Part shown: positions 35,771 to 46,800 of the stretch, piece after piece | Numbering within the stretch: position 1 is the stretch's first letter | Layout: each line of letters begins with the position of its first letter | Assembly: GCF_015207005.2 (NCBI RefSeq) | Contig: NZ_JADEXS020000001.1 | Location: 744,001 to 808,000 of the forward strand | Direction of reading: 5' to 3' | DNA from: Desmonostoc muscorum LEGE 12446 | GTDB taxonomy: Bacteria > Cyanobacteriota > Cyanobacteriia > Cyanobacteriales > Nostocaceae | DNA: 64,000 nt | The notes under the pieces: generated by a model | Seen by the model: the letters and a program-made list of their open reading frames with translations, nothing else | What the model was told of the DNA's origin: nothing | Database searches by the model: none | Made by a program: the position numbers and the translations under genes

Positions 35771-37531
35771 TTAAGACGCTAACAATTCTGGTTGAGATAT
35801 CAAACTTTGAAGAGTTTGGCGCATCTGAGCGATCGCTTGGACTTGAGAATCGCCACTTTCCTGGAATCGATCCAAACATTCTCCGATTCCTTGGAGCTTT
35901 TGCCGTAAGCCGTCTAGACAATCCTGAATTGGTTGTAGTGCTTCTTCGTAGAGATTGACTCGACCACAGCATTGAGCAGTTGCTGTTCTTAGGGACACCA
36001 AGTTTTCTTCGATCGCTTTAAGTTCTTGCTGCTTCTCTTCCAAATCGTGAGTTTGATTATCAATCATACCTTGAGCTAGATCGATACCAGCACGCATCTG
36101 CTCAATCTCACGTTCTAATTTTTGGATTTCCTGTGAATATTGTTGTCGCTGGGTTTCAATTTGTAACAGAACTGGTGCTAAATTAATTTGATTACCCTCT
36201 TCTTCATCAGCAACAGTATGTCCTTGCCGCCGCAGCAATACATTTTGGTGTTGCTTGAGAAACTTCTCATGCTGTAACATGTTGCGGCGTTGTCCCACCA
36301 AACTGGAGTTTAGCATCTGATAAAGGTCTTTTTCATCTGTTAGTTCCAGTTCTAAATTAATATGATCCTGGTCAGATGCTTGGTTTAATTTATTTTGCAG
36401 TTCTTCTATAGCTTCTTGCTTATATTTAAGTTCTTGTTCTTGATCGTGAACAAAGCTAGCGTCTATTTCCAATTTATGCTGTAAATCTTGGACTATTTTT
36501 TGTAGTTCTTCTAGAGGCATTTTTTGTAAAGCTTCGACATCAACTTGCTGTCCTAAAACTACATCACCAGATGTTGCAGCTAAGGTATGAATTTGTTGAT
36601 ATAAATCTTCTTGATTGCGTAACTGTTCTTTAAGTAACTTAATATACTCTTGCTTGTTGTTAAGCTCGGCTGTACTGACCTGCAATTGGGCTGTTTGCTG
36701 GGCTAGAGAATTTTGTCCTTGTTGCCATGCGTTTTGGCGATCGCCCAATATTTGTGACAAGCGCTCAACTTCTTCCTGTTGTTGAGCGATGGCAGTTTTT
36801 TGCTGCTGGAGTTGTTCCCAGTGTGAAGTCAGAATAGCTTGCTGATTTTCTACCAATTCAAAGCCAAGATGAACGTGTTCTGTCAGTGTTTCTGTGGGAG
36901 GAACGCGACTTGATAAGCGATCGAGTAACTCACTCATCGCCCGACTTTGCTCCTCATCCAAAACCGTTCCTTGTTTAAAATCTGCTTGACGCTCCTCTAG
37001 GCGACGCTGCTCACCGCGCAAATGCTCCCAAGCACCTTCCAATTCCTGACGGTTGCGCTCAATTTCTGCTTGTAAACGTTCAATTTCCCCACGGGATGTA
37101 TCAACTTCCTGTTTTTGTTCCTCTAGTTGTTGCGACTCATCCTCCATCTGTTGCAACTGTTCCAGGCGTGCTTCCATTTCCATTTCACGGCGATTCAACT
37201 CTTGCGCCTGAAACGTCAGCGACTGTTTCCACTGATCGATCTCATCTTCCTTGAGCTTAAATTTTTCCAATTGGCGGGAAAAATTCTGCAAAATATTGAC
37301 TAGCGGCCGCCCTGCTTCTTGAATCCGTTGTACTTGACGATTCGGATTCAGTTCAACCAGTACCAAGGCGCCATCATTTAATTTACTTGCGTCCTCAGCG
37401 GCAATCACTTCTTCCGACACAGTACTCCAATTCTGGTCAGTTCGCTGACAAGCTAGTAGTTTCAGTTCGGTTTTGCCACCACCACTGAGTAAACCACCTT
37501 TCTGTTTTTGTACTTCTGCTAAATACAGCAC
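35771..37531 (-). CDS. hmpF: Coiled-coil motility protein HmpF
   Basis: A 586-residue protein from a GTG with AAGGA before it. A short N-terminal domain (MLYLAEVQKQKGGLLSGGGK; later ALVLVELNPNRQVQRIQEAG) is followed by a Gln/Glu-rich coiled coil over most of the length. This composition and the divergent position next to hmpA match HmpF of Nostoc punctiforme, a polar protein needed for type IV pilus-driven hormogonium gliding. A second, positional line of evidence is the complete hmpABCDE set that follows on the other strand. Confidence 0.88.
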   Translation of the reverse strand: MLYLAEVQKQKGGLLSGGGKTELKLLACQRTDQNWSTVSEEVIAAEDASKLNDGALVLVELNPNRQVQRIQEAGRPLVNILQNFSRQLEKFKLKEDEIDQWKQSLTFQAQELNRREMEMEARLEQLQQMEDESQQLEEQKQEVDTSRGEIERLQAEIERNRQELEGAWEHLRGEQRRLEERQADFKQGTVLDEEQSRAMSELLDRLSSRVPPTETLTEHVHLGFELVENQQAILTSHWEQLQQQKTAIAQQQEEVERLSQILGDRQNAWQQGQNSLAQQTAQLQVSTAELNNKQEYIKLLKEQLRNQEDLYQQIHTLAATSGDVVLGQQVDVEALQKMPLEELQKIVQDLQHKLEIDASFVHDQEQELKYKQEAIEELQNKLNQASDQDHINLELELTDEKDLYQMLNSSLVGQRRNMLQHEKFLKQHQNVLLRRQGHTVADEEEGNQINLAPVLLQIETQRQQYSQEIQKLEREIEQMRAGIDLAQGMIDNQTHDLEEKQQELKAIEENLVSLRTATAQCCGRVNLYEEALQPIQDCLDGLRQKLQGIGECLDRFQESGDSQVQAIAQMRQTLQSLISQPELLAS

Positions 37532-38127
37532 ACTGTTAGTCCTTATTGATGCACTTAAAGTTAGTGTTTTGAGATATACCTGAGATAATTCTGTTCACTT
37601 GTCTCACTGAACCGGAGTTGAGCAGAACAAAACAGACAAAACTATTTATAGACGCGAGATGCTACGTCTTGATACTTATAGAAGCGACTTGACCACGCCT
37701 TTATATTTTGTACTGATGACAGGGATGATGACTTCCGTGTTAACACTAGCTTTGTGAAAGTGTATTACGAAAAATTAAGGTTTATAGCTTAATTTCTAAC
37801 TTGATGAGAACAAGGGATAAGGTCACAATCTTTCCAATTCCCTGCGATCGATACTTACAGCAGAATTCAAAATTCAGAATGGGCTACGCCCCGCTGCGCT
37901 AACACAAGTAAACAGGGTTTAGAAGTAGCTTTGAGGCTAAGCTTGCGTGTTTCACTTTCCTTGAAATCTGCTGTAAACAAAAAGTCAGAATTTAGAATTG
38001 GTGAATTCACCAATACTTGAAGCGGGTAAAGCAGGGTAAGAGAAATAACTCCTAACTCCTAAATTAAACTACCTGACGTAATTAACAAATAATATAAACG
38101 CCATCATAAGGAGTACTTTTTAGCTCA
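37532..38127. promoter_or_regulatory. Divergent hmpF/hmpA intergenic region
   Basis: About 600 bases between hmpF and hmpA, read in opposite directions. It must contain both promoters, but I see no certain box. It also contains a palindromic element at 37854-37976. AAGGAG at 38109 is a probable ribosome binding site for hmpA, spaced rather far from its ATG. Confidence 0.5.
37854..37976. repeat. Palindrome-ended element (TTACAGCAGA ends), copy A
   Basis: The left end CTTACAGCAGAATTCAAAA and the right end TTGAAATCTGCTGTAA are inverted relatives. Similar ends occur at 53701-53789 and at the right side of 62778-62939. Confidence 0.65.
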
Positions 38128-39306
38128 ATGCAGGGAAATTTAAATGAAATTGATATTTGCAGTATTCTGCAATTAATTGAGTTGGGACAACGAACAGGGC
38201 AACTATGGGTAGAAGCTCATAGCTCTTACCACAACAACAAAGCTGGTGAAGACGGAGCTAGTAAATATCTCTCAAAACAACAGTCTTGGTTCGTTTTTTT
38301 CCTCAATGGTCAAATCATCTATTGCCAACAAGGAGAAAGTAGCTTATCCAGGATTAGCGATTATTTACGTCATTACCGAGTTGAGATGCGACTTGCCGAC
38401 AAACAAATTGCCTCCTTATCATCAACCGATGCACCAGAGTACGCATATCTTTGGGCACTACTGGAACAGAATATCATCAACCCCAAGATAGCTGCTAGTA
38501 TTATCCAGGGTTTGGTACATGAAAGCCTGTTTGACCTGCTGAGCTTACATCAAGGTAATTTTATTTTCCGTCAAGGCGCGGCACTTGCCCCGCAATTAAA
38601 CACTTTTGAGATTAGCCGCTTTGTGACAAAAATTACTAAGCAGCTACAAGAGTGGAAGCAACTTTATCCACACATTCAGTCTCCCGAACAATTACTCGTG
38701 CTATCTGACAAAGTTCAGACACACTCATCGCTACCAGCAGCAACCGTCAATAAACTACAACATTGGGCTGATGGTAAAACATCCCTGCGTCAACTGGCTC
38801 GTTATCTCAACCGAGATATTTTGACAGTCGCTAAGGCAATATATCCATATGTGCAGCAGAGTTGGCTACAGTTAGTATATTCAGCGACAAATCAACCGGA
38901 GAGTCACACTGAGAACTGGGAATTGAATCAAAAAAACAGGGGGCGGATAGTATGTATTGACGATGCGATCGCCATCGGTGAGACTGTAAATTCCATCTTA
39001 CAAACACAAGGTTATGAAGCGATCGTCCTCACCAATCCCCTAGAAGCAATCAGTCTGGTTTTTCAACTCAAACCGGATTTAATTTTATGCGACATTGCCA
39101 TGTCGGAATTGGAGGGATACGAAGTTTGCGCCATGCTGCGACACTCAACGGCATTTCGGCTCACACCGATTATCATGCTTACTGGTAAAGATGGATTTAT
39201 CGATCGAGTCAAAGCTAGCATGGTCGGCGCAACGGATTATCTAACAAAACCATTTACAGACACTGAATTACTCATGCTCGTGGGGAAATATATCAACAAA
39301 CAATGA
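38128..39306 (+). CDS. hmpA: PatA-like response regulator HmpA
   Basis: A 392-residue protein. The first about 250 residues are a PATAN/DUF4388 type domain (MQGNLNEIDICSILQLIELG; later GNFIFRQGAALAP). The C-terminal 120 residues are a response-regulator receiver: IVCIDDAIAIGE, the phospho-acceptor Asp in LILCDIAMSELEGYEV, and the conserved Lys in YLTKPF. This is the PatA architecture of HmpA, first gene of the hormogonium motility locus. A 112-bp duplication follows before hmpB. Confidence 0.9.
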   Translation: MQGNLNEIDICSILQLIELGQRTGQLWVEAHSSYHNNKAGEDGASKYLSKQQSWFVFFLNGQIIYCQQGESSLSRISDYLRHYRVEMRLADKQIASLSSTDAPEYAYLWALLEQNIINPKIAASIIQGLVHESLFDLLSLHQGNFIFRQGAALAPQLNTFEISRFVTKITKQLQEWKQLYPHIQSPEQLLVLSDKVQTHSSLPAATVNKLQHWADGKTSLRQLARYLNRDILTVAKAIYPYVQQSWLQLVYSATNQPESHTENWELNQKNRGRIVCIDDAIAIGETVNSILQTQGYEAIVLTNPLEAISLVFQLKPDLILCDIAMSELEGYEVCAMLRHSTAFRLTPIIMLTGKDGFIDRVKASMVGATDYLTKPFTDTELLMLVGKYINKQ

Positions 39307-39388
39307 AAATGGGGCAGAAAAATTTTAGATTTTAGATTTTGGATTTTGGATTTTGCGAACGCGAGTGCGTGTCGCAGACAAAAGTTTC

Positions 39389-39612
39389 AGCTAGGGCTTT
39401 GGGCGTAGAAGCCCAGAGGGCAGCAAGACAGAGGCATCAAAGCTTTTCAAGACGGATTTTGGATTGAACAATCTAAAATCTAAAATCCAAAATCCAAAAT
39501 AGCTAGGGCTTTCGGCGTAGAAGCCCAGAGGGCGGCAAGACAGAGGCATCAAAGCTTTTCAAGACGGATTTTGGATTGAACAATCTAAAATCTAAAATCC
39601 AAAATCCAAAAT
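39389..39612. repeat. 112-bp tandem duplication between hmpA and hmpB
   Basis: Copy 1 is 39389-39500 and copy 2 is 39501-39612, nearly identical (one or two changes in GGGCTTTGGGCGTAG / GGGCTTTCGGCGTAG). Each ends with CTAAAATCCAAAATCCAAAA. It is flanked at the left by GATTTTGGATTTTGGATTTTG. Confidence 0.9.
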
Positions 39613-39808
39613 ATAAAGCGATCCAATACTTGTGGATCTACTAAAAGATGAGGTAAAAGATGTTATCACAGAATGAGCCAACCCAGTGAAACCTCACTAT
39701 CCAGGAAATTAGCGAAAAACTAAATTTAATTTATACAGTTAATACTTGCGGGGGAATCAGGGAATGTTCCAAATTAGGAACGTTACATCAGGAGGTAGAT
39801 AGACACTT

Positions 39809-40174
39809 ATGAGTACAGTTCTGATTGTAGAAGACAGTATCGCGCAAAGGGAGATGATTACAGATCTCCTGAAAGCAACTGGACTAACAGTCACCCATGC
39901 CAGTGACGGATTAGAAGCATTGGAGGCAATTCAAGTAGCACCTCCCGATTTAGTGGTATTGGATATTGTCATGCCCCGGATGAACGGCTACGAAGTTTGT
40001 CGGCGGTTAAAATCCGATCCGAAAACCCAAAATGTTCCTGTAGTTATGTGTTCTTCCAAAGGTGAAGAATTCGATCGCTACTGGGGCATGAAACAAGGTG
40101 CAGACGCCTACATCGCCAAACCCTTTCAACCAACTGAGTTGGTAGGAACAGTCAAACAACTGCTGCGAGGATAA
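39809..40174 (+). CDS. hmpB: CheY-like response regulator HmpB
   Basis: A single receiver domain of 121 residues. It has VLIVEDSIAQRE (acidic pair), the phosphorylation site Asp in LVVLDIVMPRMNGYEV, the Thr/Ser position in MCSSKGEE and the Lys in YIAKPF. It should take phosphate from the CheA-type kinase HmpE. The ATG has AGGAGG upstream (39790). hmpC follows after 13 bases. Confidence 0.93.
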   Translation: MSTVLIVEDSIAQREMITDLLKATGLTVTHASDGLEALEAIQVAPPDLVVLDIVMPRMNGYEVCRRLKSDPKTQNVPVVMCSSKGEEFDRYWGMKQGADAYIAKPFQPTELVGTVKQLLRG

Positions 40175-40187
40175 GGATAAAAGCAAT

Positions 40188-40718
40188 ATGGTCAGCAAAC
40201 CGGACTTTTTAAGTGGCAGTGGTCAAGATCATTTCCGACCAGAATTACAAGTAGAAAGTCCTGAAGGTGAGTTACATTTGAGGTTTTACATTCCCTCGCA
40301 TCAGGAGTTTGCACTACAAGCAACTGGCATCCGGGAAGTAATTGAACTAAGTCCTGATAGAATCACCCCGATTCCTAATGCTTCTCCTTTACTTTTGGGT
40401 ACTCTAAATTTACGAGGTCGAGTTATTTGGGTGGCTGATTTGGGTCAATTTCTGGGGGAACCAAGTGCATTAAACACAGATAAAGCTGAAATTCCGGTGA
40501 TTGCCATTGAAGAACAAGACACAATCGTGGGTTTAGCAGTAGAAGAAATCGGTGGTATGGACTGGCTGGATGTCCAAAATCTCATGCCACCAACTAGTGT
40601 TCCAGATACTATGGCTCCTTTTTTACGTGGAGAGTGGGTACTAGGTGCTAAAAATAATCAGTGTCTACGACTGCTCGATCAAATGGCAATTATACGGAGT
40701 GCGCGATGGGCAGGATGA
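40188..40718 (+). CDS. hmpC: CheW-like coupling protein HmpC
   Basis: A 176-residue protein, mostly one CheW domain. It contains [20 protein letters not shown] and [20 protein letters not shown], with [14 protein letters not shown]. It links the receptor HmpD to the kinase HmpE. It is the third gene of the locus; its 3' end overlaps the possible starts of hmpD (ATGA at 40715). Confidence 0.93.
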   Translation: MVSKPDFLSGSGQDHFRPELQVESPEGELHLRFYIPSHQEFALQATGIREVIELSPDRITPIPNASPLLLGTLNLRGRVIWVADLGQFLGEPSALNTDKAEIPVIAIEEQDTIVGLAVEEIGGMDWLDVQNLMPPTSVPDTMAPFLRGEWVLGAKNNQCLRLLDQMAIIRSARWAG

Positions 40719-40732
40719 AATTGGAGGAGGAA

Positions 40733-43675
40733 ATGGCAGCAAGTATTGATGGTTACGAGCCAACATATCAACAGGCGATGACCGCCTATGTTCAAAGAAA
40801 TTATGACGTTGCCGCCACTTTAGTTGACCAAGTGGTGCAAAATTTACCAAATGATCCAAATTCTCATTTATTAAGGGGTCACATCTACTACGTTTTGCAA
40901 CAGTATGATGTTGCAAAACAAGAATATCAACAGGTATTAGACTTGACTAAGGACCCAGAAATTATTGCTTTTGCCAATAATGGAATTGAGAATATTAATC
41001 AATATCTAGAGTCGTTTGGTGGTCAGATTGATACATCAGCAAGTCAAGAGCAAATAAATTCCCTAGAGATGTCTGATGCGCTGGCATATAGCGAAGAAGA
41101 ATTAGAAGATTTGCCTGCTAGTGAGGAATTTGACAGCAAAAACCTGGATTTGAACTTTTTTGAAGAGGATCGACAAACTGTGAATACAGTTGAAGAACTA
41201 TCTTCAAACAATCCATTTAATATAGCCACAGAAGGCAGTATTGAAACAGAAAACATATCAGATTCTTCTATAAATTTTGGTGAAGATCCTTTTGCCTTAA
41301 ATGAAGAATTAGACGAACAAGATTCCAATAGCAGCCGTTGGGAGGAAAACGCAGAATTAGAATTACCTGCTTTTTGGCAAGAAGATAGCTCCGAAGAGAG
41401 TCTGGAAGAATCATTAGTGAATAATCATTTTGCAGACAATGAAATAAATTCTACTAACGAAAATTCAGATATTCACAATAATAACTACTCTTCAGCTTCT
41501 AATTCACAAACTGGTAATAGTAACAATAATTTTGCTGATTTGTTGAGTGAGTCAGATCCTCAAGATTTCAGTGTTGAAAGTTTAGAACTTCCACAGCATC
41601 ATTTTGCAGATGAAACTATACTGATTGCTGAAAAAGAACCAAGCAATAGGTTTACAACCAATAACTCAGGATACAATAGTCAAGAAAATTTGTCGGAAAC
41701 CCAACCTAAGAGTTGGTTGGAAAAAAGAGAATTGGAAGCTGAAGAAGAATTTCAACCAAATTTTTCTGATGATTCTTCATCTTTGGACAAAAATTTTATT
41801 TCGGATAAAAAGCAGTTTCAATCACTTCAATTTTCAGACAAAAATAGCTTTGATGAGGATGAAAATTTTGATCTGGAAGCATTTGAGTCTGCCTTTGGAT
41901 CAGAGAGCTTATCCTCTGATGAAGAGTCAAACAATGTAATGCATCGAGAAAATTCTAAGAGCAATATAGAATTTTTAGATGACTTTGAAGAATTTGATGA
42001 TTTAGGGAATATTCCAGGGTTTGACCTGATCGAAGGAGATTCTGACTTCGCTGACATAGCAATGCATTCTGCCGCAGCAGAAACCAGTGGTACTGGACGC
42101 TCCCAAGTTGTGCAGGCTTTTTCAAGTAATGCAGCAGATCGTGAAGAAGAACTATTCACGATTACTGGTTCACACGAACCAGTTCCAGCCTTTAACCAAG
42201 CAGATGTCTCCAAGGTAGAACCCAATGTCAGCGTTGAGCAAGGCTGGTTAGCACCATTAGAAAATGCCCCCATAGAAAGGAAGCAATGGTTAATTGGTGG
42301 GAGTGTGGGTATTGCCTCGGCGCTGGTTGTAGCCACAGTCAGCTTTCTCGCCACAACATTTTCTCCACCCCAACAAAGGGAAAGTGTCCGAAATACAGGT
42401 TGGGCAATGGCACTGGCTGCCGGACTGACGGGTTTTGCTACCGCAGGCTTCATGGGGAATATCACACTCAAGCAAATTCGCCGCACAACCAAGGATTTGG
42501 AGACTCAGTTTGAGGCTGTACGCCAAGGAAATCTGAATGCTCAAGCTACGGTGTATTCGGAAGATGAATTGGGGCATTTAGCTAGTGGCTTTAATGAAAT
42601 GGCGCGAGTAATTTTCACGACCACAAATGAAGCCCAACGCAAAGCCGATGAACAAGAGGAAGCCAAAGAAAATCTGCAACGCCAGGTGATTCGCCTCTTG
42701 GATGATGTGGAAGGAGCTGCCAGAGGCGATTTAACAGTGCAAGCTGAAGTCACAGCCGACGTTCTGGGAGCCGTAGCTGACGCTTTTAACCTGACAATTC
42801 AAAACCTGCGGGATATTGTCCAACAGGTAAAAGTGGCAGCCAAGGAAGTGACAAAAGGTGCAACTAACTCCGAAACCTTTGCTAGAGCCTTATCTAGTGA
42901 TGCTTTGCGGCAAGCAGAAGAGTTGGCAGTGACGCTGAATTCTGTACAGGTGATGACCGACTCGATTCAGCGGGTAGCAGAAGCAGCGCGGGAAGCCGAA
43001 ACCGTTGCCCGCGATGCAAGTACGATCGCTCTCAAGGGTGGCGAAGCAGTAGAAAATACTGTGGCGGGGATTTTGGAAATTCGAGAAACCGTTGCCGAAA
43101 CAACTCGCAAAGTGAAGCGGCTGGCGGAATCTTCCCAAGAAATTTCTAAAATTGTGGCGTTGATTTCTCAGATTGCTTCCAGAACAAACTTGCTGGCACT
43201 CAACGCTAGTATTGAAGCGGCGAGGGCGGGAGAAGCTGGACGCGGGTTTGCGATTGTAGCAGATGAAGTCCGCCAATTAGCAGACAAATCTGCCAAATCC
43301 TTGAAAGAAATTGAACAAATTGTGATGCAAATCCAAAGCGAAACAGGCTCCGTAATGACCGCGATGGAAGAAGGCACACAACAAGTAATTAAAGGCACAA
43401 AATTGGCAGAAGAAGCCAAGCGATCGCTCGAAAACATTATTCAAGTGGCGAATCGCATCGATATTCTGGTGCGTTCCATTACCAGCGACACTGTAGAACA
43501 AACGGAAACCTCCCGCGCCGTTGCTCACGTAATGCAATCAGTAGAACTCACAGCCCAAGAAACTTCCCAGGAAGCACAGCGAGTTTCAGGTGCCCTACAA
43601 CACCTAGTAGGTGTGTCCCGTGACTTGATCGCCTCCGTGGAACGTTTCCGAGTAGAAACCCTTGAAACTAGGTAA
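40733..43675 (+). CDS. hmpD: Methyl-accepting chemotaxis protein HmpD
   Basis: The ATG at 40733 has GGAGGAGG just before it; ATGs at 40706 and 40715 are alternatives. The product has about 980 residues. Domains in order: a TPR region (residues about 10-90), a long Asn/Glu/Ser-rich acidic linker to about 510, and two membrane segments ([36 protein letters not shown]). HAMP-type regions and the MCP signalling hairpin follow, with [20 protein letters not shown] at about 815. It controls HmpE through HmpC. The sensed signal is unknown. Confidence 0.9.
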   Translation: MAASIDGYEPTYQQAMTAYVQRNYDVAATLVDQVVQNLPNDPNSHLLRGHIYYVLQQYDVAKQEYQQVLDLTKDPEIIAFANNGIENINQYLESFGGQIDTSASQEQINSLEMSDALAYSEEELEDLPASEEFDSKNLDLNFFEEDRQTVNTVEELSSNNPFNIATEGSIETENISDSSINFGEDPFALNEELDEQDSNSSRWEENAELELPAFWQEDSSEESLEESLVNNHFADNEINSTNENSDIHNNNYSSASNSQTGNSNNNFADLLSESDPQDFSVESLELPQHHFADETILIAEKEPSNRFTTNNSGYNSQENLSETQPKSWLEKRELEAEEEFQPNFSDDSSSLDKNFISDKKQFQSLQFSDKNSFDEDENFDLEAFESAFGSESLSSDEESNNVMHRENSKSNIEFLDDFEEFDDLGNIPGFDLIEGDSDFADIAMHSAAAETSGTGRSQVVQAFSSNAADREEELFTITGSHEPVPAFNQADVSKVEPNVSVEQGWLAPLENAPIERKQWLIGGSVGIASALVVATVSFLATTFSPPQQRESVRNTGWAMALAAGLTGFATAGFMGNITLKQIRRTTKDLETQFEAVRQGNLNAQATVYSEDELGHLASGFNEMARVIFTTTNEAQRKADEQEEAKENLQRQVIRLLDDVEGAARGDLTVQAEVTADVLGAVADAFNLTIQNLRDIVQQVKVAAKEVTKGATNSETFARALSSDALRQAEELAVTLNSVQVMTDSIQRVAEAAREAETVARDASTIALKGGEAVENTVAGILEIRETVAETTRKVKRLAESSQEISKIVALISQIASRTNLLALNASIEAARAGEAGRGFAIVADEVRQLADKSAKSLKEIEQIVMQIQSETGSVMTAMEEGTQQVIKGTKLAEEAKRSLENIIQVANRIDILVRSITSDTVEQTETSRAVAHVMQSVELTAQETSQEAQRVSGALQHLVGVSRDLIASVERFRVETLETR

Positions 43676-43680
43676 AAAAG

Positions 43681-43873
43681 TTAGGAGTTAGGAGTGAGGA
43701 GTTAAAAATAAAAATTACAACTTGAAATCAAGTTAGGAGTTAGGAGTGAGGAGTTAGAAATAAAAATCACAACTCACAACTCATAACTCACAACTCACAA
43801 CTCATAACTCATAACTCATAACTCATAACTCATAATTCATAACTCACAACTCACAACTCATAACTCATAACTT
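43681..43873. repeat. ACTCATA/ACTCACA heptamer array between hmpD and hmpE
   Basis: Two copies of GTTAGGAGTTAGGAGTGAGG (one from 43680, one from 43734) are followed by about fifteen ACTCATA/ACTCACA heptamers. No binding site outside the repeat is seen before the hmpE ATG, so the array forms its leader. Confidence 0.9.
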
Positions 43874-43878
43874 TTGCT

Positions 43879-46800
43879 ATGCTGCCGGAACAACAACAGC
43901 GGATTTTGGGTTACTTTATTGAAGAAGCCAGAGACCACCTGAACACCATTGAACAGGGGTTGCTGAATCTAGAGGGTACCCTGAACGACCCGGAAATGAT
44001 CGGTGAGGTCTTCCGGGCGGCTCACTCCATTAAAGGAGGAGCGGCGATGCTTGGATTGACTAGCATCCAGCATACATCCCACCGTCTGGAAGATTGTTTC
44101 AAAGTTCTTAAAGAACATCCGGTTCAGATTGATCAAAAGTTAGAGTCTTTATTTCTCGGCGTATCTGATACCCTGAAAGCGCTGTTAGAGCATTTGAGCG
44201 GCCCGTATGGTCTTTCTGAAGAGACAGCTAATACATTGATGTCAGAAACTGAGCCTGTTTTTCAGTGGCTGAATGAGCATCTAGAACAGCTTGTAGAACG
44301 AGGAAACAGTGGAGTAGGCAATTCATCTGGAACGGAACTTGCAGGTTCTGTAGATAATGTCTCCACACTCACAGAACTTTTCCTGCGGCGAGATATTCCC
44401 AGTTTGGCAGAAGACGGGCATCAGGAATCGACAGAAATATCGTTCGCTGTCGCATCCCAGGAGGTGTCATTCTCAGCCAGCGCCAAAGAAAATCATGATT
44501 GGAGCGAGTTTCAAACCCAGGTGCTACAAATCCTGCGGGAAATGTTGCAATTGTTTAAGCAAACAACAACATCTTCAACTCGGCAAAACCTCCAGGAATG
44601 CTGTCATCAGTTAGTCAAACTTGGTGAAACTTGGAATTTATCCAAGTGGTGCGGTTTGTGTCAAGCGGCAGCAAGTGCGATCGCCAATCCCGAAAATACT
44701 TATCTAACTTTAGCTAAAATTGTTATTACTGAAATCAAGCAAGCTCAAGAATTAGTTCTGCAAGGTAAGGAAGCCGAAATTGCAATAAGTCAACAACTAG
44801 AAGCACTGTTGAATTTTGCAGAAATTGAGTTGTTAGAAATTCCCCCTGATTTGTTTGACCTTGAGTCTCCAGCAGAGTCAATCGCTCAAGAAACTGAGGA
44901 CGCCGAACAGTTAATCATAAATAATTTATCTGAGCCAATTGAAGAACTGAATTTAGAAGAAGATACTAGTGGACACGCTTCTTTTGAGTTACAAAAAACA
45001 TCATCAAACGCTGCAACTGGAAATAGCTTTACTTTCACTCCACACGAGGAAGCGCATCCAATCAGTAGGAATCATGACCCCAATGGTCCAGAAGTAGGAA
45101 TAGCTGAGTTAAATACCCTTGCCGATTTATTTGAAGGCGAGACTCCTGATTTAGATGAACCTTGGCAACAAGAAGAAACTTTAGATATTACCGCTACCGA
45201 TGAATTGGGAATTGATCTTAGTAGCAATGAAACTGAAGATACTGATGGCGATTTATCAGATTTACTTTCGTTTGATGATGATGCCAGCAATGAACAACAG
45301 ACCAAGACTACCGCTAAGACAGAAGATTTATCTCTGTTATTTGGCGACAACTTCCTAGAAAAAGAAAACTCAGAACCACGAAATCAAGAAATTTCTGCGA
45401 CGAATTTAGACTTTAGTGATATCAACGAACTCGATTTAAATTTAGATGCTGATTCTGAGGCAATTTTACCAGAATTTACGGAACAACCAATTGAAGAGGT
45501 TGTCGCAAATAGTCTGGATGAAAACGATGTAGTTGCGGATTTATTGGCGCTGACACTCGATGATGATAATGAACTGTTAATTACAGGCGAAGTAACTCAA
45601 CCAGAAAATGATGTTTTTGCTAGTGTAGAACTATCGAGCAACCAAGAAAACAGTCTTGATAATTTATTTTTAGAAACTGAAAATAAAAATTGGGTACAAG
45701 AAATTACCCCTAATGATTACATAGAATTATCTCAGCCAACAGATTTGTCTTTAGATAATCTATTTGGTGAAACAGAAGAACATTCAATACTACCTATAAA
45801 CAATTCTAAAAGTGGTGATTTATTTGATATATCCTCGATAGATACATCTAATTTTTCTCCGGCAGAAGATGATTTGAGTAACTTCTGGAACCAGGAAAGC
45901 ACAGAAGAATCAAATTCTTTAGCTGAACAAAATGTAGAAAAAACATTAGAAGAAAATCTATTTACTACTAAGGCTGATGATATTTTTGCGGAGAGTCAGC
46001 AGTCCACACTTTCTGCTATGGGCAGTTTGGATATAGAAAATTTTGATCTGAATTTCCAGGACGAGGAAGAACTAGATCTGATATTATCAGCGGATGCTGG
46101 AGATGATTTATTTGAAGAATTAGCACCGGGTGATTCAACGATTTTTTCTGAAATTAATGAACAAGCGACATTAGAAGAATCAGCACCGTCGTTCACACTG
46201 CATCCTGTAGTAGAAGAAATTCATAGCTTATCACAACAACCAGAAACTGTAGATTTCATTCCAGAATTTACTAATCAGCCCCCAGAGATATCTGCTGTTG
46301 ATTCTCCTCAAACATCTTCCGATTTAGAATTTAATTCCTTTAGCTCCTTTGATAAAAACCCACAAGAGTTGTTTGAGGATGTAGCCGTTGATAATTCCAC
46401 CTATATTCAGATGGAAATTACAGATGATGTGGTGGGTGAACTATCGATTTTAGAAACTTCAGAATTATCCCAAGCACAGCCAGGTGATTTGTTCGGCTCC
46501 TTTGATGAAAATCCACAACTGCTGTTTGAGGATGTGGCCGTTGATAATTCCACCTATATTCAGATGGAAATTACAGATGATGTGGTGGGTGAACTATCAA
46601 CTTTAGAAACTTCAGAATTATCCCAAGCACAGCTAGGTGATTTGTTTGGCTCCTTTGATGAAAATCCACAAGAGTTGTTTGAGGATGTAGCCGTTGATAA
46701 TTCCACCTATATTCAAATGGAAATTACAGATGATGTAGTGGGTGAACTATCAACTTTAGAAACCTCAGAATTATCCCAAGCACAGGCAGATGATTTGTTC

